A stretch of DNA of 64,000 nucleotides from Nostoc calcicola FACHB-3891 (GCF_014697355.1 NZ_JACJRQ010000008.1:1-64000), one strand, 5' to 3'. Shown: positions 22,830 to 32,690, counted from the stretch's first letter. Notes: generated by a model not told the origin, from the sequence alone. Made by a program: numbers and translations.

Positions 22830-24140
22830 TTAATAATTTAAACTCCGCTTATAAAGCATTTCTATCTTCAACTTCTCAATCTCCAACTTTAACTTCTCAT
22901 TCTCTATTCTCAGTTTACCATTCTCCTCCCTAATCAACTCAACTTCATTCCTCTTACTCAAAGCCTGATTCATTGCCAACTTTCGCATATCTAGCGAGAA
23001 CCAACGCTGATAAGTTTGCGTGTGAACTTGTACGCTATGCCCCAAGTTATCTGCCGCAGCTTTAATTGGAATTCCTAAAATATGCGCTCGAATTGCCCAA
23101 GCGTGACGTAAATCATAAGGCTTAAAATCTAAACCTATCTTACGAAACCACCAACTAACTCGTTGTGTTAAAGCCGTGATTTCTGCATAATTAGTATTAT
23201 CTTTCTTACTAATTGCCGTTGCCAGCATCTCTAAATACTTCGGATTTCTTAAATCAAATTCCTTAATCCATTGTTTATATAAAGGTAAAGCTTCCCTTTC
23301 CCCAGTCTTACAATCTTTATGAACCTTCCATGTTAAATCTATATTTTCTTGACTTAACCACCAATCGATCTCAGGATTAGTAAAAAGCTCCCGTGGGCGT
23401 AAACCAAAAACTGCTAACATTCCATAAGCCCAGCGCCAAAGCTGCCAGCTATCTTGGACATTTTGGTTAACTTGATTGCCTCTGGTATTTAAATATTCTT
23501 CAAACTTGCTAATTCCCTCAGCTATTTCTGCATCGGTTGGTATATTGCGAGAATTTTTCTCTGGCATTTTGGAATATTTGGATAAATCGATTTCGATTTT
23601 GAACGTCTGACAAAATGCAGCGATCGCTCTAGCCGCATTATACTTAGCCCACTCCTTATCAATTCTTTCAATCGCGCTTATCAAATTCTCTGAAGTCGCT
23701 AAATCGCTAGGATTAGTAAATCGCTTAGTTCGGGAAAAATAATAAAAAAAAGTATGTTCGCTTTTAGTCGTGCGTTTGTGAGTTTTAAAATATTCATCTT
23801 CAAATTTTTCGAGTAATTCACCGATTGTTTTACAATCTTTTTTAATTGCTTCATTGCCTAAATATTTATCATTCCATTCAAAAGTTTTACGAGCAATTAA
23901 CTTTCCTAACTCATAAGCTTCTTCCTCAGCCGTTTTTAACCCATCCAAATTGGCAGGAATATTCAAGCTGAGATTGTATTGCTTTCTACCAGTGCCATTC
24001 TTATCCTTGTCTCCAGGTTTAATCGGTAACGTAGCGCGTAATTGCAGACTTCCATTCGATTCTCTAATTGTGACCTTTGTCTTTGCAGACTTCAAACGCA
24101 GATTTACCGTCTCTAATTCCAATAGTACTTTTGATTTCAT
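22830..24140 (-). CDS. xisA: nifD-element site-specific recombinase XisA
   Basis: The 436-aa tyrosine recombinase excises the nifD element during heterocyst development. The catalytic Arg lies in FGLRPREL (about residue 246). YDLRHAWA (about 340) gives Tyr instead of the usual His, matching the R-Y-R-Y pattern reported for XisA and XisC. LGHSVQVHTQTYQRW carries the nucleophile Tyr (about 376). A charged coiled coil forms the C-terminus. It lies 300 bp inside the recombination core at 24,443, transcribed away from nifK, as in Anabaena. The Anabaena protein is reported as somewhat shorter (354-472 aa depending on start), so the start is uncertain. Confidence 0.85.
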   Translation of the reverse strand: MKSKVLLELETVNLRLKSAKTKVTIRESNGSLQLRATLPIKPGDKDKNGTGRKQYNLSLNIPANLDGLKTAEEEAYELGKLIARKTFEWNDKYLGNEAIKKDCKTIGELLEKFEDEYFKTHKRTTKSEHTFFYYFSRTKRFTNPSDLATSENLISAIERIDKEWAKYNAARAIAAFCQTFKIEIDLSKYSKMPEKNSRNIPTDAEIAEGISKFEEYLNTRGNQVNQNVQDSWQLWRWAYGMLAVFGLRPRELFTNPEIDWWLSQENIDLTWKVHKDCKTGEREALPLYKQWIKEFDLRNPKYLEMLATAISKKDNTNYAEITALTQRVSWWFRKIGLDFKPYDLRHAWAIRAHILGIPIKAAADNLGHSVQVHTQTYQRWFSLDMRKLAMNQALSKRNEVELIREENGKLRIENEKLKLEIEKLKIEMLYKRSLNY

Positions 24141-24204
24141 GTGTTCTCTTTACAGCTTTGCAGACTTGAAGCGAAATAATTCGTAATTTAAGACTCTTGA
24201 TTGC

Positions 24205-24313
24205 GGGCATTGCTGAATTTGAATATGGATTTAAAGACTCTTCTCAACTCTTACTCTCTGCGACTCTGCGTCTCTGCGTGAGCAAACTCATATTTTAAAT
24301 CAGCAACACCTAA
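24205..24313. mobile_element. Second copy of the TTAGGTGTTGCTGA MITE family (inverted)
   Basis: Read on the minus strand it starts TTAGGTGTTGCTGATTT (24,313-24,297), contains TCACGCAGAGACGCAGAGTC and ends near AAATTCAGCAATGCCC (about 24,205). Layout and ends match the element at 15,114-15,230. It occupies the space between xisA and the recombination core. No target duplication is evident. Confidence 0.5.
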
Positions 24314-24442
24314 TTACAAATTACGAATTCTCCTTTAGCCTATATTTAGTCTAAAAATAAATACGTTCTCAGCAAACAATGTTTAATTCTGACATTGCTC
24401 ATTGCAAACATTAAGCTCTCTAAAAAAATAAAACCATAAAAA

Positions 24443-24453
24443 GGATTACTCCG
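24443..24453 (+). other. nifD element recombination core (right attachment site)
   Basis: GGATTACTCCG is the 11-bp direct repeat known to flank the nifD element of Anabaena PCC 7120. It encodes the junction Asp-Tyr-Ser-Gly of nifD. A second copy was not seen elsewhere in the window, so the left attachment site is beyond base 1. Confidence 0.9.
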
Positions 24454-24593
24454 GTCCTTATCACGGTTATGATGGCTTTGCTATCTTCGCTCGTGATATG
24501 GATTTGGCACTCAACAGCCCAACCTGGGGATTAATTGGCGCTCCCTGGAGCAAAAAAGCTGAAGCTAAAACCACAGCTAAAGCAACCGCCTAA
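24444..24593 (+). CDS. nifD: Nitrogenase MoFe alpha subunit, 3' end only (element-interrupted)
   Basis: The last 49 codons of nifD begin inside the recombination core and read [24 protein letters not shown] and [12 protein letters not shown], then a Lys/Thr/Ala tail and TAA at 24,591-24,593. This is the C-terminal part of the alpha subunit that contacts FeMo-cofactor. The other roughly 430 codons lie across the element. Excision by XisA would fuse the halves without a scar. Until then this fragment has no start and is untranslated. nifK follows 193 bp later in the same direction. Confidence 0.9.
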   Translation, partial: DYSGPYHGYDGFAIFARDMDLALNSPTWGLIGAPWSKKAEAKTTAKATA

Positions 24594-24786
24594 AAAAATG
24601 AGAGAGACATGAGTACCTGGGGCTAATACCCCAGGAGGGAGTTGGGAATTCAAAATTCAAAATTAAAAATTCAAAATGATGTGTTTTGTATTTTGCATTT
24701 TGAGTTTTGAGTCATATTCTCACTCCTTCTCTCCTCACTGCCGATTCCTGGAATAGTAATAAATTCAGCAAGCTTGGAGATCAGAA

Positions 24787-26322
24787 ATGCCTCAGAATCC
24801 CGAAAAAATTCAAGACCACGTAGAGCTATTTCACCAGCCGGAATACCAAGAATTATTCCAAAATAAGAAGCAATTTGAAAACGGTCACGACCCCGAAGAA
24901 GTAAAGCGGGTTGCAGAATGGACTAAGGGTTGGGATTACCGCGAAAAGAACTTCGCTCGTGAAGCTCTAACCGTGAACCCTGCTAAAGGTTGCCAACCTT
25001 TGGGAGCAATCTTTGCTGCTGTTGGATTTGAAGGCACTCTGCCCTTTGTTCAAGGTTCCCAAGGTTGCGTTGCATATTTCCGCACCCACTTAACCCGTCA
25101 CTACAAAGAACCATTTTCTGGTGTATCTTCTTCAATGACTGAAGATGCAGCAGTGTTTGGTGGACTGCAAAACATGATTGATGGCTTGGCGAACTCTTAC
25201 CAACTCTACAAGCCCAAGATGATTGCTGTCTGCACCACCTGTATGGCAGAAGTAATTGGTGATGACTTGCAGTCTTTCATCAACAACGCTAAGGAAGCTG
25301 GTTCAGTTCCTCAAGATTTCCCTGTTCCTTACGCTCACACCCCCAGCTTTGTTGGTTCCCACATCACTGGTTACGACAACATGATGAAGGGTATTCTTTC
25401 TAACTTGACCGCAGGTCAAAAGAAAGAAACCAGCAACGACAAAATCAACTTCGTCCCAGGTTTTGACACCTACGTTGGCAACAACCGCGAAATCAAGCGG
25501 ATTGCTTCTCTGTTTGGCTTTGACTACACCATTCTAGCTGACAACAGCGATTACCTGGATTCACCCAACACAGGTGAGTTCGATATGTATCCAGGTGGTA
25601 CAAAGCTGGAAGATGCAGCAGATTCAATTAATGGTAAAGCTACAGTTTTCTTGCAATCACACTCTACAGTCAAGACTCGTGAGTACATTGAAAAAGAGTG
25701 GAAGCAACCAACCGTAGTTTCCCGTCCTTGGGGTATTAAAGCTACTGATGAGTTCTTGATGAAACTCAGCGAACTATCTGGTAAGCCAATTCCTGAAGAA
25801 TTGGAAATCGAACGCGGTCGTGCAGTTGATGCAATGACTGACTCTCACTCATGGATTCACGGCAAGCGCTTCGCTATCTACGGTGAACCCGATCTAGTGT
25901 ACAGCGTTGTGGGCTTCATGCTGGAAATGGGTGCTGAACCAGTGCATATTTTGGTTCACAACAGCAACGAAGTATTTGAAGCAGAAATGAGAGAACTACT
26001 TGCTTCTAGCCCCTTCGGTCAAAATGCAACCATCTGGCCTGGTAAAGACTTGTGGCACATGCGTTCCTTGTTGTTCACCGAACCCGTAGACTTGTTGATC
26101 GGTAACACCTACGGTAAGTACCTGTGGCGCGATACCAAGATTCCCCTCGTGAGAATCGGCTACCCCATTATGGATCGTCACCACTTGCACCGCTACAGCA
26201 CCATCGGTTACCAAGGTGTAATCAACTTACTCAACTGGGTTGTAAATACCTTGTTTGAAGAAATCGATCGCAACACCAATATTCCTTCCAAGACCGATAT
26301 TTCCTACGACTTGATTCGTTAG
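24787..26322 (+). CDS. nifK: Nitrogenase MoFe protein beta subunit
   Basis: The 511-aa product forms the alpha2beta2 MoFe protein and shares the P-cluster with NifD. P-cluster cysteines are visible in [10 protein letters not shown] (near residue 70), [13 protein letters not shown] (near 95) and [13 protein letters not shown] (near 153), at the expected positions. The length is close to the 510-523 aa of other NifK proteins, and the sequence is full-length to a conserved C-terminus ([10 protein letters not shown]). It is preceded by a GGAGATCAG ribosome-binding site. In heterocysts it would be transcribed from the nifH promoter after element excision. Confidence 0.97.
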   Translation: MPQNPEKIQDHVELFHQPEYQELFQNKKQFENGHDPEEVKRVAEWTKGWDYREKNFAREALTVNPAKGCQPLGAIFAAVGFEGTLPFVQGSQGCVAYFRTHLTRHYKEPFSGVSSSMTEDAAVFGGLQNMIDGLANSYQLYKPKMIAVCTTCMAEVIGDDLQSFINNAKEAGSVPQDFPVPYAHTPSFVGSHITGYDNMMKGILSNLTAGQKKETSNDKINFVPGFDTYVGNNREIKRIASLFGFDYTILADNSDYLDSPNTGEFDMYPGGTKLEDAADSINGKATVFLQSHSTVKTREYIEKEWKQPTVVSRPWGIKATDEFLMKLSELSGKPIPEELEIERGRAVDAMTDSHSWIHGKRFAIYGEPDLVYSVVGFMLEMGAEPVHILVHNSNEVFEAEMRELLASSPFGQNATIWPGKDLWHMRSLLFTEPVDLLIGNTYGKYLWRDTKIPLVRIGYPIMDRHHLHRYSTIGYQGVINLLNWVVNTLFEEIDRNTNIPSKTDISYDLIR

Positions 26323-26478
26323 AAATTGCGAAACAACGCAAGTTATTAGGAACTAGCGGGTAGGGACTGGGGACTAGGGATTGGCGACTGGGGATTTAAT
26401 CTTCCCAATACTCAATACCCTCTCCCCAGTACCCAATACCCACTCCCAAATTTAGCATTTACCTGAGGCATGTAATCA

Positions 26479-26826
26479 ATGGAAACTATCAATCAAACTC
26501 ACACCCACACTCATACTCATCCTCATCCTAATTACCATCCACCTAACTATCGAAAACGCGGGATATTTAGCAAAATCCTCGATCCTTTACGTAATGTGGT
26601 GGATGGGATTCAGGTTAAAAATAATCGTCTCGCTCATTTAATTTGCCAAATAATTCCTTGCTGTTGTCCTTTTGAACGCCAAATAAAATTATTTGGGCGG
26701 TCTTTTGATATCCCACCATTGTGTAAACTCAATCCTTTATATGATGAGTTTGTCGGATTGCGTTTTCGTGCTTTATCTTATCTTGCAGATGTATGTGGAG
26801 AAGATGTCACGAAATATATTTGTTAG
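26479..26826 (+). CDS. Mo-dependent nitrogenase family protein (Mo-nitro_C)
   Basis: The 115-aa product begins with a His/Thr/Pro stretch (THTHTHTHPHPN, about residues 8-19) that could bind metal. A compact domain follows with IICQIIPCCCPFERQIKLFG and a C-terminal FRALSYLADVCGEDV. This matches the small cyanobacterial family found between nifK and nifE, sometimes called the Mo-dependent nitrogenase C-terminal domain. The role is unknown; metal chaperoning is suggested only by the His and Cys clusters. Repeat-rich spacers lie on both sides. Confidence 0.8.
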   Translation: METINQTHTHTHTHPHPNYHPPNYRKRGIFSKILDPLRNVVDGIQVKNNRLAHLICQIIPCCCPFERQIKLFGRSFDIPPLCKLNPLYDEFVGLRFRALSYLADVCGEDVTKYIC

Positions 26827-27208
26827 GTATTAGTTATTAGTCATTGGTCATTAGTCATTGGTTGTTATAGCGATTTCCAGTTAGTGAGGTACACAAACTT
26901 TTGTTTTTAAACGCAAAGGGGAGGCAGCGCGTTGCGGGGGTTCCCCCCGTTGTAGCGACTGCCGTTGCGCAGAGTCAAGCGCAGAGTTACGCAGAGGTTT
27001 GTCCAATTAGTAAACGCTATAGTTGTGAGTTATTAGTTGTTATACCAATTCTCACAAATGAGGCATTACTGCATCTAAGTTTATTAATTACTAATTGCGA
27101 ATTGGTATTAGCCATATATCCCCAGTTATTAGTTATTCAAAAAACAAATGACTAATGACCAATGACTAATGACAAAGAGAAAAACTGCCATCCACTAAGA
27201 GAAGAGAG
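26827..27208. repeat. Repeat-rich spacer before nifE
   Basis: The spacer opens with TCATTGGTCATTAG-type heptamer repeats (26,835-26,865) and closes with their complement (27,145-27,172), so the RNA could fold into a long-range stem. The unit TTATAGCGATTTCCAG...GTGAGGTAC (26,864-26,892) recurs at 34,891 and, inverted, at 38,264. An 84-codon frame across the middle is made of repeats and is not believed to be a gene. Confidence 0.6.
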
Positions 27209-28621
27209 ATGAAAAGCACCCAAGGCAAAATTAACGAGCTGCTCAGTGAGTCAGGATGCGAACATAATCAGCATAAACAATCAGAAAAGAAAAACAAGTC
27301 TTGCACCCAACAGGCACAACCAGGCGCTGCTCAAGGGGGCTGTGCTTTTGATGGGGCGATGATTGCTTTGGTACCGATCGCCGATGCGGCTCATTTAGTC
27401 CACGGGCCGATCGCCTGTGCTGGTAATTCCTGGGGCAGTCGTGGTAGTCTCTCTTCTGGGCCTCAACTCTACAAGATGGGCTTTACGACTGACTTGGGTG
27501 AAAATGATGTTATTTTTGGTGGCGAAAAAAAGCTTTACAAAGCGATTCTAGAACTTCATGAACGCTACCAACCAGCGGCGGTGTTTGTCTACGCTACTTG
27601 CGTAACTGCTCTGATTGGCGATGATATCGATGCGGTTTGCAAAGCTGCGGCCGAGAAAATTGGCACTCCTGTAATCCCGGTAATTGCTCCCGGATTCATT
27701 GGCAGTAAAAATCTCGGCAACCGTTTTGGCGGTGAAGCTTTATTGGAATATGTTGTCGGGACAGCAGAACCGGAATACACTACGCCCTATGATATTAACT
27801 TAATAGGCGAGTACAATATCGCCGGGGAAATGTGGGGAGTCACGCCGCTGTTAGAAAAACTAGGCATCCGTATTTTGTCTAAAATTACGGGGGATGCTCG
27901 CTACGATGAAATTCGCTACGCCCACCGTGCCAAACTCAATGTGATGATCTGTTCGCGGGCGCTGCTCAACATGGCGAGAAAGATGGAGGAGCGTTACAAC
28001 ATTCCTTACATTGAAGAGTCTTTCTACGGCATCGATGACATGAATCGCTGTCTGCGAAATATTGCTGCTAAATTAGGCGACGCCGATTTACAAGAACGCA
28101 CAGAAAAGCTGATTGCCGAAGAAACTGCGGCTTTAGATTTGGCACTGGCTCCTTATCGCGCTCGACTCAAGGGTAAGCGGGTTGTATTGTATACTGGCGG
28201 TGTTAAGAGTTGGTCGATTATCTCGGCTGCAAAGGACTTGGGTATTGAGGTTGTTGCTACCAGTACTCGAAAAAGTACTGAGGAAGATAAAGCCAAAATC
28301 AAGAAGTTGCTGGGTAACGATGGCATCATGCTGGAGAAAGGTAACGCCCAGGAATTGTTACAGCTGGTTAGAGATTCTCAAGCAGATATGTTGATTGCTG
28401 GAGGGCGTAACCAATATACAGCTTTGAAAGCCCGGATTCCTTTCTTGGATATCAACCAAGAACGCCACCATCCTTATGCAGGTTATGTGGGGATGATTGA
28501 GATGGCGCGGGAATTGTATGAAGCTCTTTATAGCCCGATTTGGGAGCAAGTACGTAAACCGGCTCCTTGGGAAGAGGGTGAGTTGCATTCAAATCTACTC
28601 ACTGAGGAGTGGAGGGGATGA
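27209..28621 (+). CDS. nifE: FeMo-cofactor scaffold protein NifE
   Basis: The 470-aa NifE pairs with NifN to form the scaffold on which NifB-co becomes FeMo-cofactor. It is homologous to NifD. Conserved Cys occur in [12 protein letters not shown] (near residue 45), [15 protein letters not shown] (near 71) and [13 protein letters not shown] (near 131), and there is a cofactor-pocket-like [13 protein letters not shown] (near 325). It is full-length with a good ribosome-binding site (AAGAGAGATG). nifN follows after a 142-bp repeat spacer. Confidence 0.95.
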   Translation: MKSTQGKINELLSESGCEHNQHKQSEKKNKSCTQQAQPGAAQGGCAFDGAMIALVPIADAAHLVHGPIACAGNSWGSRGSLSSGPQLYKMGFTTDLGENDVIFGGEKKLYKAILELHERYQPAAVFVYATCVTALIGDDIDAVCKAAAEKIGTPVIPVIAPGFIGSKNLGNRFGGEALLEYVVGTAEPEYTTPYDINLIGEYNIAGEMWGVTPLLEKLGIRILSKITGDARYDEIRYAHRAKLNVMICSRALLNMARKMEERYNIPYIEESFYGIDDMNRCLRNIAAKLGDADLQERTEKLIAEETAALDLALAPYRARLKGKRVVLYTGGVKSWSIISAAKDLGIEVVATSTRKSTEEDKAKIKKLLGNDGIMLEKGNAQELLQLVRDSQADMLIAGGRNQYTALKARIPFLDINQERHHPYAGYVGMIEMARELYEALYSPIWEQVRKPAPWEEGELHSNLLTEEWRG

Positions 28622-28763
28622 GGGGGATGAGGAAGATGAGGGGGATGAGGAAGAATAATAATTGTTTGTTTGCTTCCTTTACTCCCTCATCTCCCCCTAC
28701 TCCCTCATCTCCCTCATCTCTCCCAGTAGATGCTATTTATGAACGCAACAAGGAGGTAGTTTA
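28622..28763. repeat. Complementary purine/pyrimidine tracts between nifE and nifN
   Basis: GAGGGGGATGAGGAAG repeats (28,620-28,655) are followed by the complementary CTCCCTCATCTCCCCC and CTCCCTCATCTCCCTC (about 28,681-28,720). The nifE-nifN transcript can form a stem here. A ribosome-binding site (AAGGAGG at 28,750-28,756) for nifN follows. Confidence 0.65.
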
Positions 28764-30101
28764 ATGGCGATCGTTACTCTTTCTAACAAATCACTGACAG
28801 TTAATCCTCTTAAGCAAAGCCAAGCTTTGGGTGCATCCTTAGCTTTTTTGGGATTGAAGGGGACGATGCCTTTATTCCACGGTTCTCAGGGTTGTACTGC
28901 TTTCGCTAAAGTTGTGCTGGTGCGGCATTTCCGGGAAGCGATTCCCTTGGCTACCACTGCGATGACGGAAGTCACTACGATTTTGGGTGGCGAAGAAAAT
29001 GTGGAACAGGCAATTCTGACTTTGGTAGAAAAGGCGAAGCCAGAAATTATTGGTTTATGTACCACTGGGTTGACGGAAACTAGAGGAGATGACATCGAGG
29101 GTTTTCTCAAGGAAATCCGTCAACGCCATCCAGAATTGAATGATTTGGCGATCGTATTTGCCCCGACTCCCGATTTTAAAGGTGCGTTGCAAGATGGTTT
29201 TGCGGTTGCTGTGGAAAGCATAGTTAAGGAAATTCCGCGGGCGGGTGGAATTAAAACTGAACAAGTGACGATTTTGGCGGGTTCTGCTTTTACGCCAGGG
29301 GATGTACAGGAAATCAAAGAGATGGTGACGGCTTTTGGCTTGGTGCCTATCTTTGTACCTGACATTGGCGCTTCCCTTGATGGACACTTGGAAGATAACT
29401 ATAGTGCGGTTACAGTCAGTGGAACAACCTTAAAACAGCTACGAGAAGTTGGTTGTTCTGCTTTCACCTTGGCTTTGGGCGAGAGTATGCGGGGTGCCGC
29501 CAAGATTTTGGAAGAGAGATTTGGCACTCCTTACGAGGTGTTTGGCGAACTGACTGGATTAGAACCAGTAGATGAGTTTCTCCAAGCATTGGCGATTCTC
29601 AGTGGTAACAGCGTACCGGAAAAATACCGCCGCCAACGTCGTCAGTTGCAAGATGCAATGTTGGACACGCACTTTTATTTTGGTGCGAAGCGAGTTTCTT
29701 TAGCGCTGGAACCGGATTTGTTGTGGACAACAGTACATTTTCTGCAATCAATGGGAGCGCAGATTCATGCTGTGGTGACAACGACGCGATCGCCTTTACT
29801 CGAAAAACTCCCCGTTAAAAGCATTACCATCGGCGATTTAGAAGACTTTGAGGGTTTAGCAGCTGGTTCAGATTTGCTGATTGGTAACTCCAATGTCGGT
29901 GCGATCGCCAAACGCCTTAGCGTTCCTCTTTATCGTCTCGGACTGCCCATTTATGACCGCTTAGGTAATGGTCAGTTTACCAAAGTTGGTTACCGAGGCA
30001 CAATGGAACTTTTATATGGCATGGGTAACCTCTTTTTAGAGGCAGAAGAAGCCAGAGTTAAGCAGTTACAAGAATTGGGAATTGTGGGTGCGGATTTTTG
30101 A
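28764..30101 (+). CDS. nifN: FeMo-cofactor scaffold protein NifN
   Basis: The 445-aa NifN is the partner of NifE in the cofactor scaffold and is related to NifK. A Cys ligand is visible in HGSQGCTAFAKVVLVRHF (near residue 43), with GLCTTGLTETRGDDIEGF near 97 and a C-terminal RLGLPIYDRLGNGQFTKVGY. It has a strong ribosome-binding site (AAGGAGG). The length is typical. The two small genes downstream are also cofactor-trafficking proteins. Confidence 0.95.
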   Translation: MAIVTLSNKSLTVNPLKQSQALGASLAFLGLKGTMPLFHGSQGCTAFAKVVLVRHFREAIPLATTAMTEVTTILGGEENVEQAILTLVEKAKPEIIGLCTTGLTETRGDDIEGFLKEIRQRHPELNDLAIVFAPTPDFKGALQDGFAVAVESIVKEIPRAGGIKTEQVTILAGSAFTPGDVQEIKEMVTAFGLVPIFVPDIGASLDGHLEDNYSAVTVSGTTLKQLREVGCSAFTLALGESMRGAAKILEERFGTPYEVFGELTGLEPVDEFLQALAILSGNSVPEKYRRQRRQLQDAMLDTHFYFGAKRVSLALEPDLLWTTVHFLQSMGAQIHAVVTTTRSPLLEKLPVKSITIGDLEDFEGLAAGSDLLIGNSNVGAIAKRLSVPLYRLGLPIYDRLGNGQFTKVGYRGTMELLYGMGNLFLEAEEARVKQLQELGIVGADF

Positions 30102-30225
30102 AGTTAGGAGTTAGGAATTAGGAGTTAGGAGTTAAAATATTCGCCACAATTGACTCAAATTCATTCTGAATTCTGACTCCTGAATTCTGAATTCTTTATT
30201 CAAACCTTTAAAGAGGAGAATTACG

Positions 30226-30639
30226 ATGAAAATTGCCTTCACTACGAGTGACCGAGTTCATATTAATGCTCATTTTGGATGGGCAAGATTAATTGATGTT
30301 TATGAAATTTCCGATGAGGGCTATCAATTTTTAGAAACCCTCAACTTTGAAGGTGACCTCAAAGAAGATGGAAATGAAGATAAAATCACACCCAAACTTG
30401 ATGCGTTAGCTGATTGTACCATTGTTTATGTCACGGCAATTGGTGGCAGTGCTGCGGCTCGGTTAATCAAAAAAGGTGTTACCCCAGTGAAGGCGCGATC
30501 GGAAGAAGAAGAAATTAGTGAAGTGCTAAATAAATTAGTGCAAACCCTAAAAGGTAATCCTCCACCTTGGTTGCGTAAAGCTTTACAGCAAAAACCTGCC
30601 AATTTTACAGATGAAGTTGGAGACGAAGCAACAGTATGA
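30226..30639 (+). CDS. nifX: FeMo-cofactor carrier NifX
   Basis: The 137-aa product belongs to the NifX/NifB-C/NafY family that carries NifB-co or VK-cluster to NifEN. Typical motifs are IAFTTSDRVHINAHFGWA (start), LIDVYEISDEGYQFLE, and the C-terminal IGGSAAARLIKKGVTPVKA. The preceding spacer holds GAATTCAGGAGT-like inverted tracts. It overlaps the next gene by 4 nt (ATGA), implying coupled translation. Confidence 0.92.
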   Translation: MKIAFTTSDRVHINAHFGWARLIDVYEISDEGYQFLETLNFEGDLKEDGNEDKITPKLDALADCTIVYVTAIGGSAAARLIKKGVTPVKARSEEEEISEVLNKLVQTLKGNPPPWLRKALQQKPANFTDEVGDEATV

Positions 30640-31112
30640 CTATAAATAATAGTGTTAACGGAACCGCTCCCACCGAAGTCTTGAGTTCCCCTTTTCTCAA
30701 GGTATTAATCAAACAGATTCGGGGTCAAGATAGCTATGGAATTTACCGTAGTTGGTCGGATGAACTGCTTCTTAAACCTTTTGTTGTCACTAAACAAAAG
30801 AAACGAGAAATTTCCGTTGAGGGTGAAGTCGATCCGGTAACTCAAGCTCGGATTATGGCGTTTTTTCGAGCTGTAGCTGCTGGAATTGAACAAGAAACAG
30901 GTTTGATTTCTCAAGTTGTAATTGATTTAAGTCATGAAGGGTTTGGCTGGGCATTGGTTTTTTCTGGTCGTCTTTTGCTAGCTGTCAAAACCTTACGGGA
31001 TGCTCAAAGATTTGGCTTTGATTCCCTGGAAAAATTAGCCCAAGAGGGAGAAAGCTACGTCCAAAAAGGTATTGATTTGGCGAAGCGGTTCCCGGAAGTC
31101 GGGAAATTGTAA
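30636..31112 (+). CDS. NifX-associated protein (DUF269)
   Basis: The 158-aa product belongs to the family encoded next to nifX in most diazotrophs. Recognisable parts are SPFLKVLIKQIRGQDSYG near residue 18, a middle ARIMAFFRAVAAGIEQETG, and GFGWALVFSGRLLLAVKTLR near residue 108. No biochemical role is established; genome context ties it to FeMo-cofactor synthesis. Overlap with nifX is 4 nt. Confidence 0.88.
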   Translation: MTINNSVNGTAPTEVLSSPFLKVLIKQIRGQDSYGIYRSWSDELLLKPFVVTKQKKREISVEGEVDPVTQARIMAFFRAVAAGIEQETGLISQVVIDLSHEGFGWALVFSGRLLLAVKTLRDAQRFGFDSLEKLAQEGESYVQKGIDLAKRFPEVGKL

Positions 31113-31343
31113 CAATTTTAGATTTTGGATTATACCAATTGACGATTTGTAGAGACGCGATTCATCGCGTCTTGACCCAAGGATGTGTTGCGAACGTAGT
31201 TTTATCTCACGCAGAGGCGCAGAGGCGCAGAGAGGAAGTTGAGAGATATTGAGTGTTCGCAAATCATTTAGGGTTGATGTTTAACCATATCATCCAATCC
31301 AAAATCTAAAATCTAAAATCCAAAATTCATTGTGGGGTTGCTG

Positions 31344-31562
31344 ATGGTGCAAGCGGAAGAAACAAGAATTGAGGAACTGAAGGGACAAATTAGACGGCTG
31401 AATAGCAAAGCAGGTCAAATGAAGATGGATCTGCATGATTTAGCGGAAGGTTTGCCGACAGATTACAAACAACTTATGGATGTTGCAGCTGCAACTTATG
31501 AAATATTTCATCAGTTAGATGAACTTAAGCAACAGCTGAAAGAATTGGAGAATGTTAAATGA
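31344..31562 (+). CDS. Small nif-associated protein (DUF683/CCE_0567 family)
   Basis: The 72-aa helical-hairpin protein is typical of the small gene between the DUF269 gene and nifW. It has IEELKGQIRRLNSKAGQMK, DLAEGLPTDY and a second helix ending LKQQLKELEN. I chose ATG 31,344, which has GGGG 7 nt upstream; a GTG 12 nt earlier is also possible. The crystal structure of a homologue is a helical hairpin; its function is unclear. It overlaps nifW by 4 nt. Confidence 0.85.
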   Translation: MVQAEETRIEELKGQIRRLNSKAGQMKMDLHDLAEGLPTDYKQLMDVAAATYEIFHQLDELKQQLKELENVK

Positions 31563-31876
31563 CTGGAACTCTCGATCAATTCAAGCTGCTCGTAGATGCA
31601 GAGGAATTTTTTCAATTCTTTAATTTGCCCTACGACCAACAGTTTGTCAATGTCAATCGTCTACATATTTTGAAAAAGTTTTCGCAATACATCAAGGAAA
31701 TTGATGATAATTCTCCTGATTTGAGTGCAGAAGAAAGGCTAAATCAATATTCTTTGGCTTTGGAAAAGGCTTATCAGGTATTTATCGAGTCAACACCCCA
31801 CGAACAAAAGTTGTTCAAAGTGTTTAACGACAAGCCGAAAAATGTAGTCACACTGACAGAAATCACTTCTGATTAG
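31559..31876 (+). CDS. nifW: Nitrogenase-stabilising protein NifW
   Basis: The 105-aa NifW is thought to bind and protect the MoFe protein against oxygen. It carries LVDAEEFFQFFNLPYDQQFV near residue 8 and LHILKKFSQYI near 39, both characteristic of the family. The start codon overlaps the end of the preceding gene (ATGA). The length is typical. It is followed after 10 bp by hesA. Confidence 0.9.
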   Translation: MTGTLDQFKLLVDAEEFFQFFNLPYDQQFVNVNRLHILKKFSQYIKEIDDNSPDLSAEERLNQYSLALEKAYQVFIESTPHEQKLFKVFNDKPKNVVTLTEITSD

Positions 31877-31886
31877 GAGGTATAAA

Positions 31887-32690
31887 TTGGTAAACCTAAC
31901 GCCTACCGAATTAGAACGCTATCGTCGCCAAATGATGCTACCAAATTTTGGCGAAGCAGCACAGAAGCGCCTGAAGTCAGCAACAGTTTTAGTTACGGGT
32001 GTGGGTGGATTGGGGGGTACGGCGGCGCTTTACTTAGCAGTAGCGGGCGTTGGGCGGCTAATCCTAGTCCGGGGTGGTGACTTGCGGCTAGATGATATGA
32101 ATCGTCAAGTTCTGATGACGGACGATTGGGTAGGTAAGCCAAGGGTATTCAAAGCTAAAGAAACTCTGGATGGAATCAATCCTGATGTCCAGGTGGAAGC
32201 AGTTCATGATTACATCACCCCGGAAAATGTAGATGCGTTGGTGCAATCGGCTGATATGGCTCTGGATTGTGCCCATAATTTTACGGAGCGCAATTTGTTA
32301 AATGAAGCTTGCGTGCGCTGGCGTAAGCCAATGGTGGAAGCTGCAATGGACGGGATGGAAGCTTACCTGACAACGATTATTCCTGGTGTAACTCCTTGTT
32401 TGTCCTGTCTGTTTCCGGAAAAGCCTGATTGGGATCGGCGCGGCTTTTCGGTTGTAGGTGCTGTTTCTGGGACACTGGCTTGTTTAACCGCGCTGGAGGC
32501 GATCAAGTTGATTACTGGGTTTAGTCAGCCTTTATTATCCCAATTGCTGACTATGGACTTGAGCCGATTGGAATTTGCCAAGCGCCGTTCTTACCGCGAT
32601 CGCTCTTGTCCAGTATGCGGTAATAGTGCGCCCTGGAGATACGCTCAACCCAATTCAATGGAAGCCAGCGGTATTGCACAAAATAGCTAA
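31887..32690 (+). CDS. hesA: HesA, E1-like (ThiF/MoeB family) protein
   Basis: The 267-aa product has a ThiF-type adenylation fold with nucleotide loop VTGVGGLGGTAALYLA (about residues 31-46) and LDDMNRQVLMTDDWVGKPR (about 68-86). Zinc-ligand pairs CLSC (near 171) and CPVC (near 249) are present. HesA is a heterocyst-cluster gene proposed to support molybdenum or Fe-S cofactor delivery to nitrogenase. The start is a TTG at 31,887, chosen because AGGAGG lies 6 nt upstream. Confidence 0.9.
   Translation: MVNLTPTELERYRRQMMLPNFGEAAQKRLKSATVLVTGVGGLGGTAALYLAVAGVGRLILVRGGDLRLDDMNRQVLMTDDWVGKPRVFKAKETLDGINPDVQVEAVHDYITPENVDALVQSADMALDCAHNFTERNLLNEACVRWRKPMVEAAMDGMEAYLTTIIPGVTPCLSCLFPEKPDWDRRGFSVVGAVSGTLACLTALEAIKLITGFSQPLLSQLLTMDLSRLEFAKRRSYRDRSCPVCGNSAPWRYAQPNSMEASGIAQNS

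Noticed and set aside
26901..27155. 84-codon frame between the Mo-nitrogenase family gene and nifE
   Set aside because: It consists of dispersed-repeat sequence, has no ribosome-binding site, and resembles other repeat spacers.
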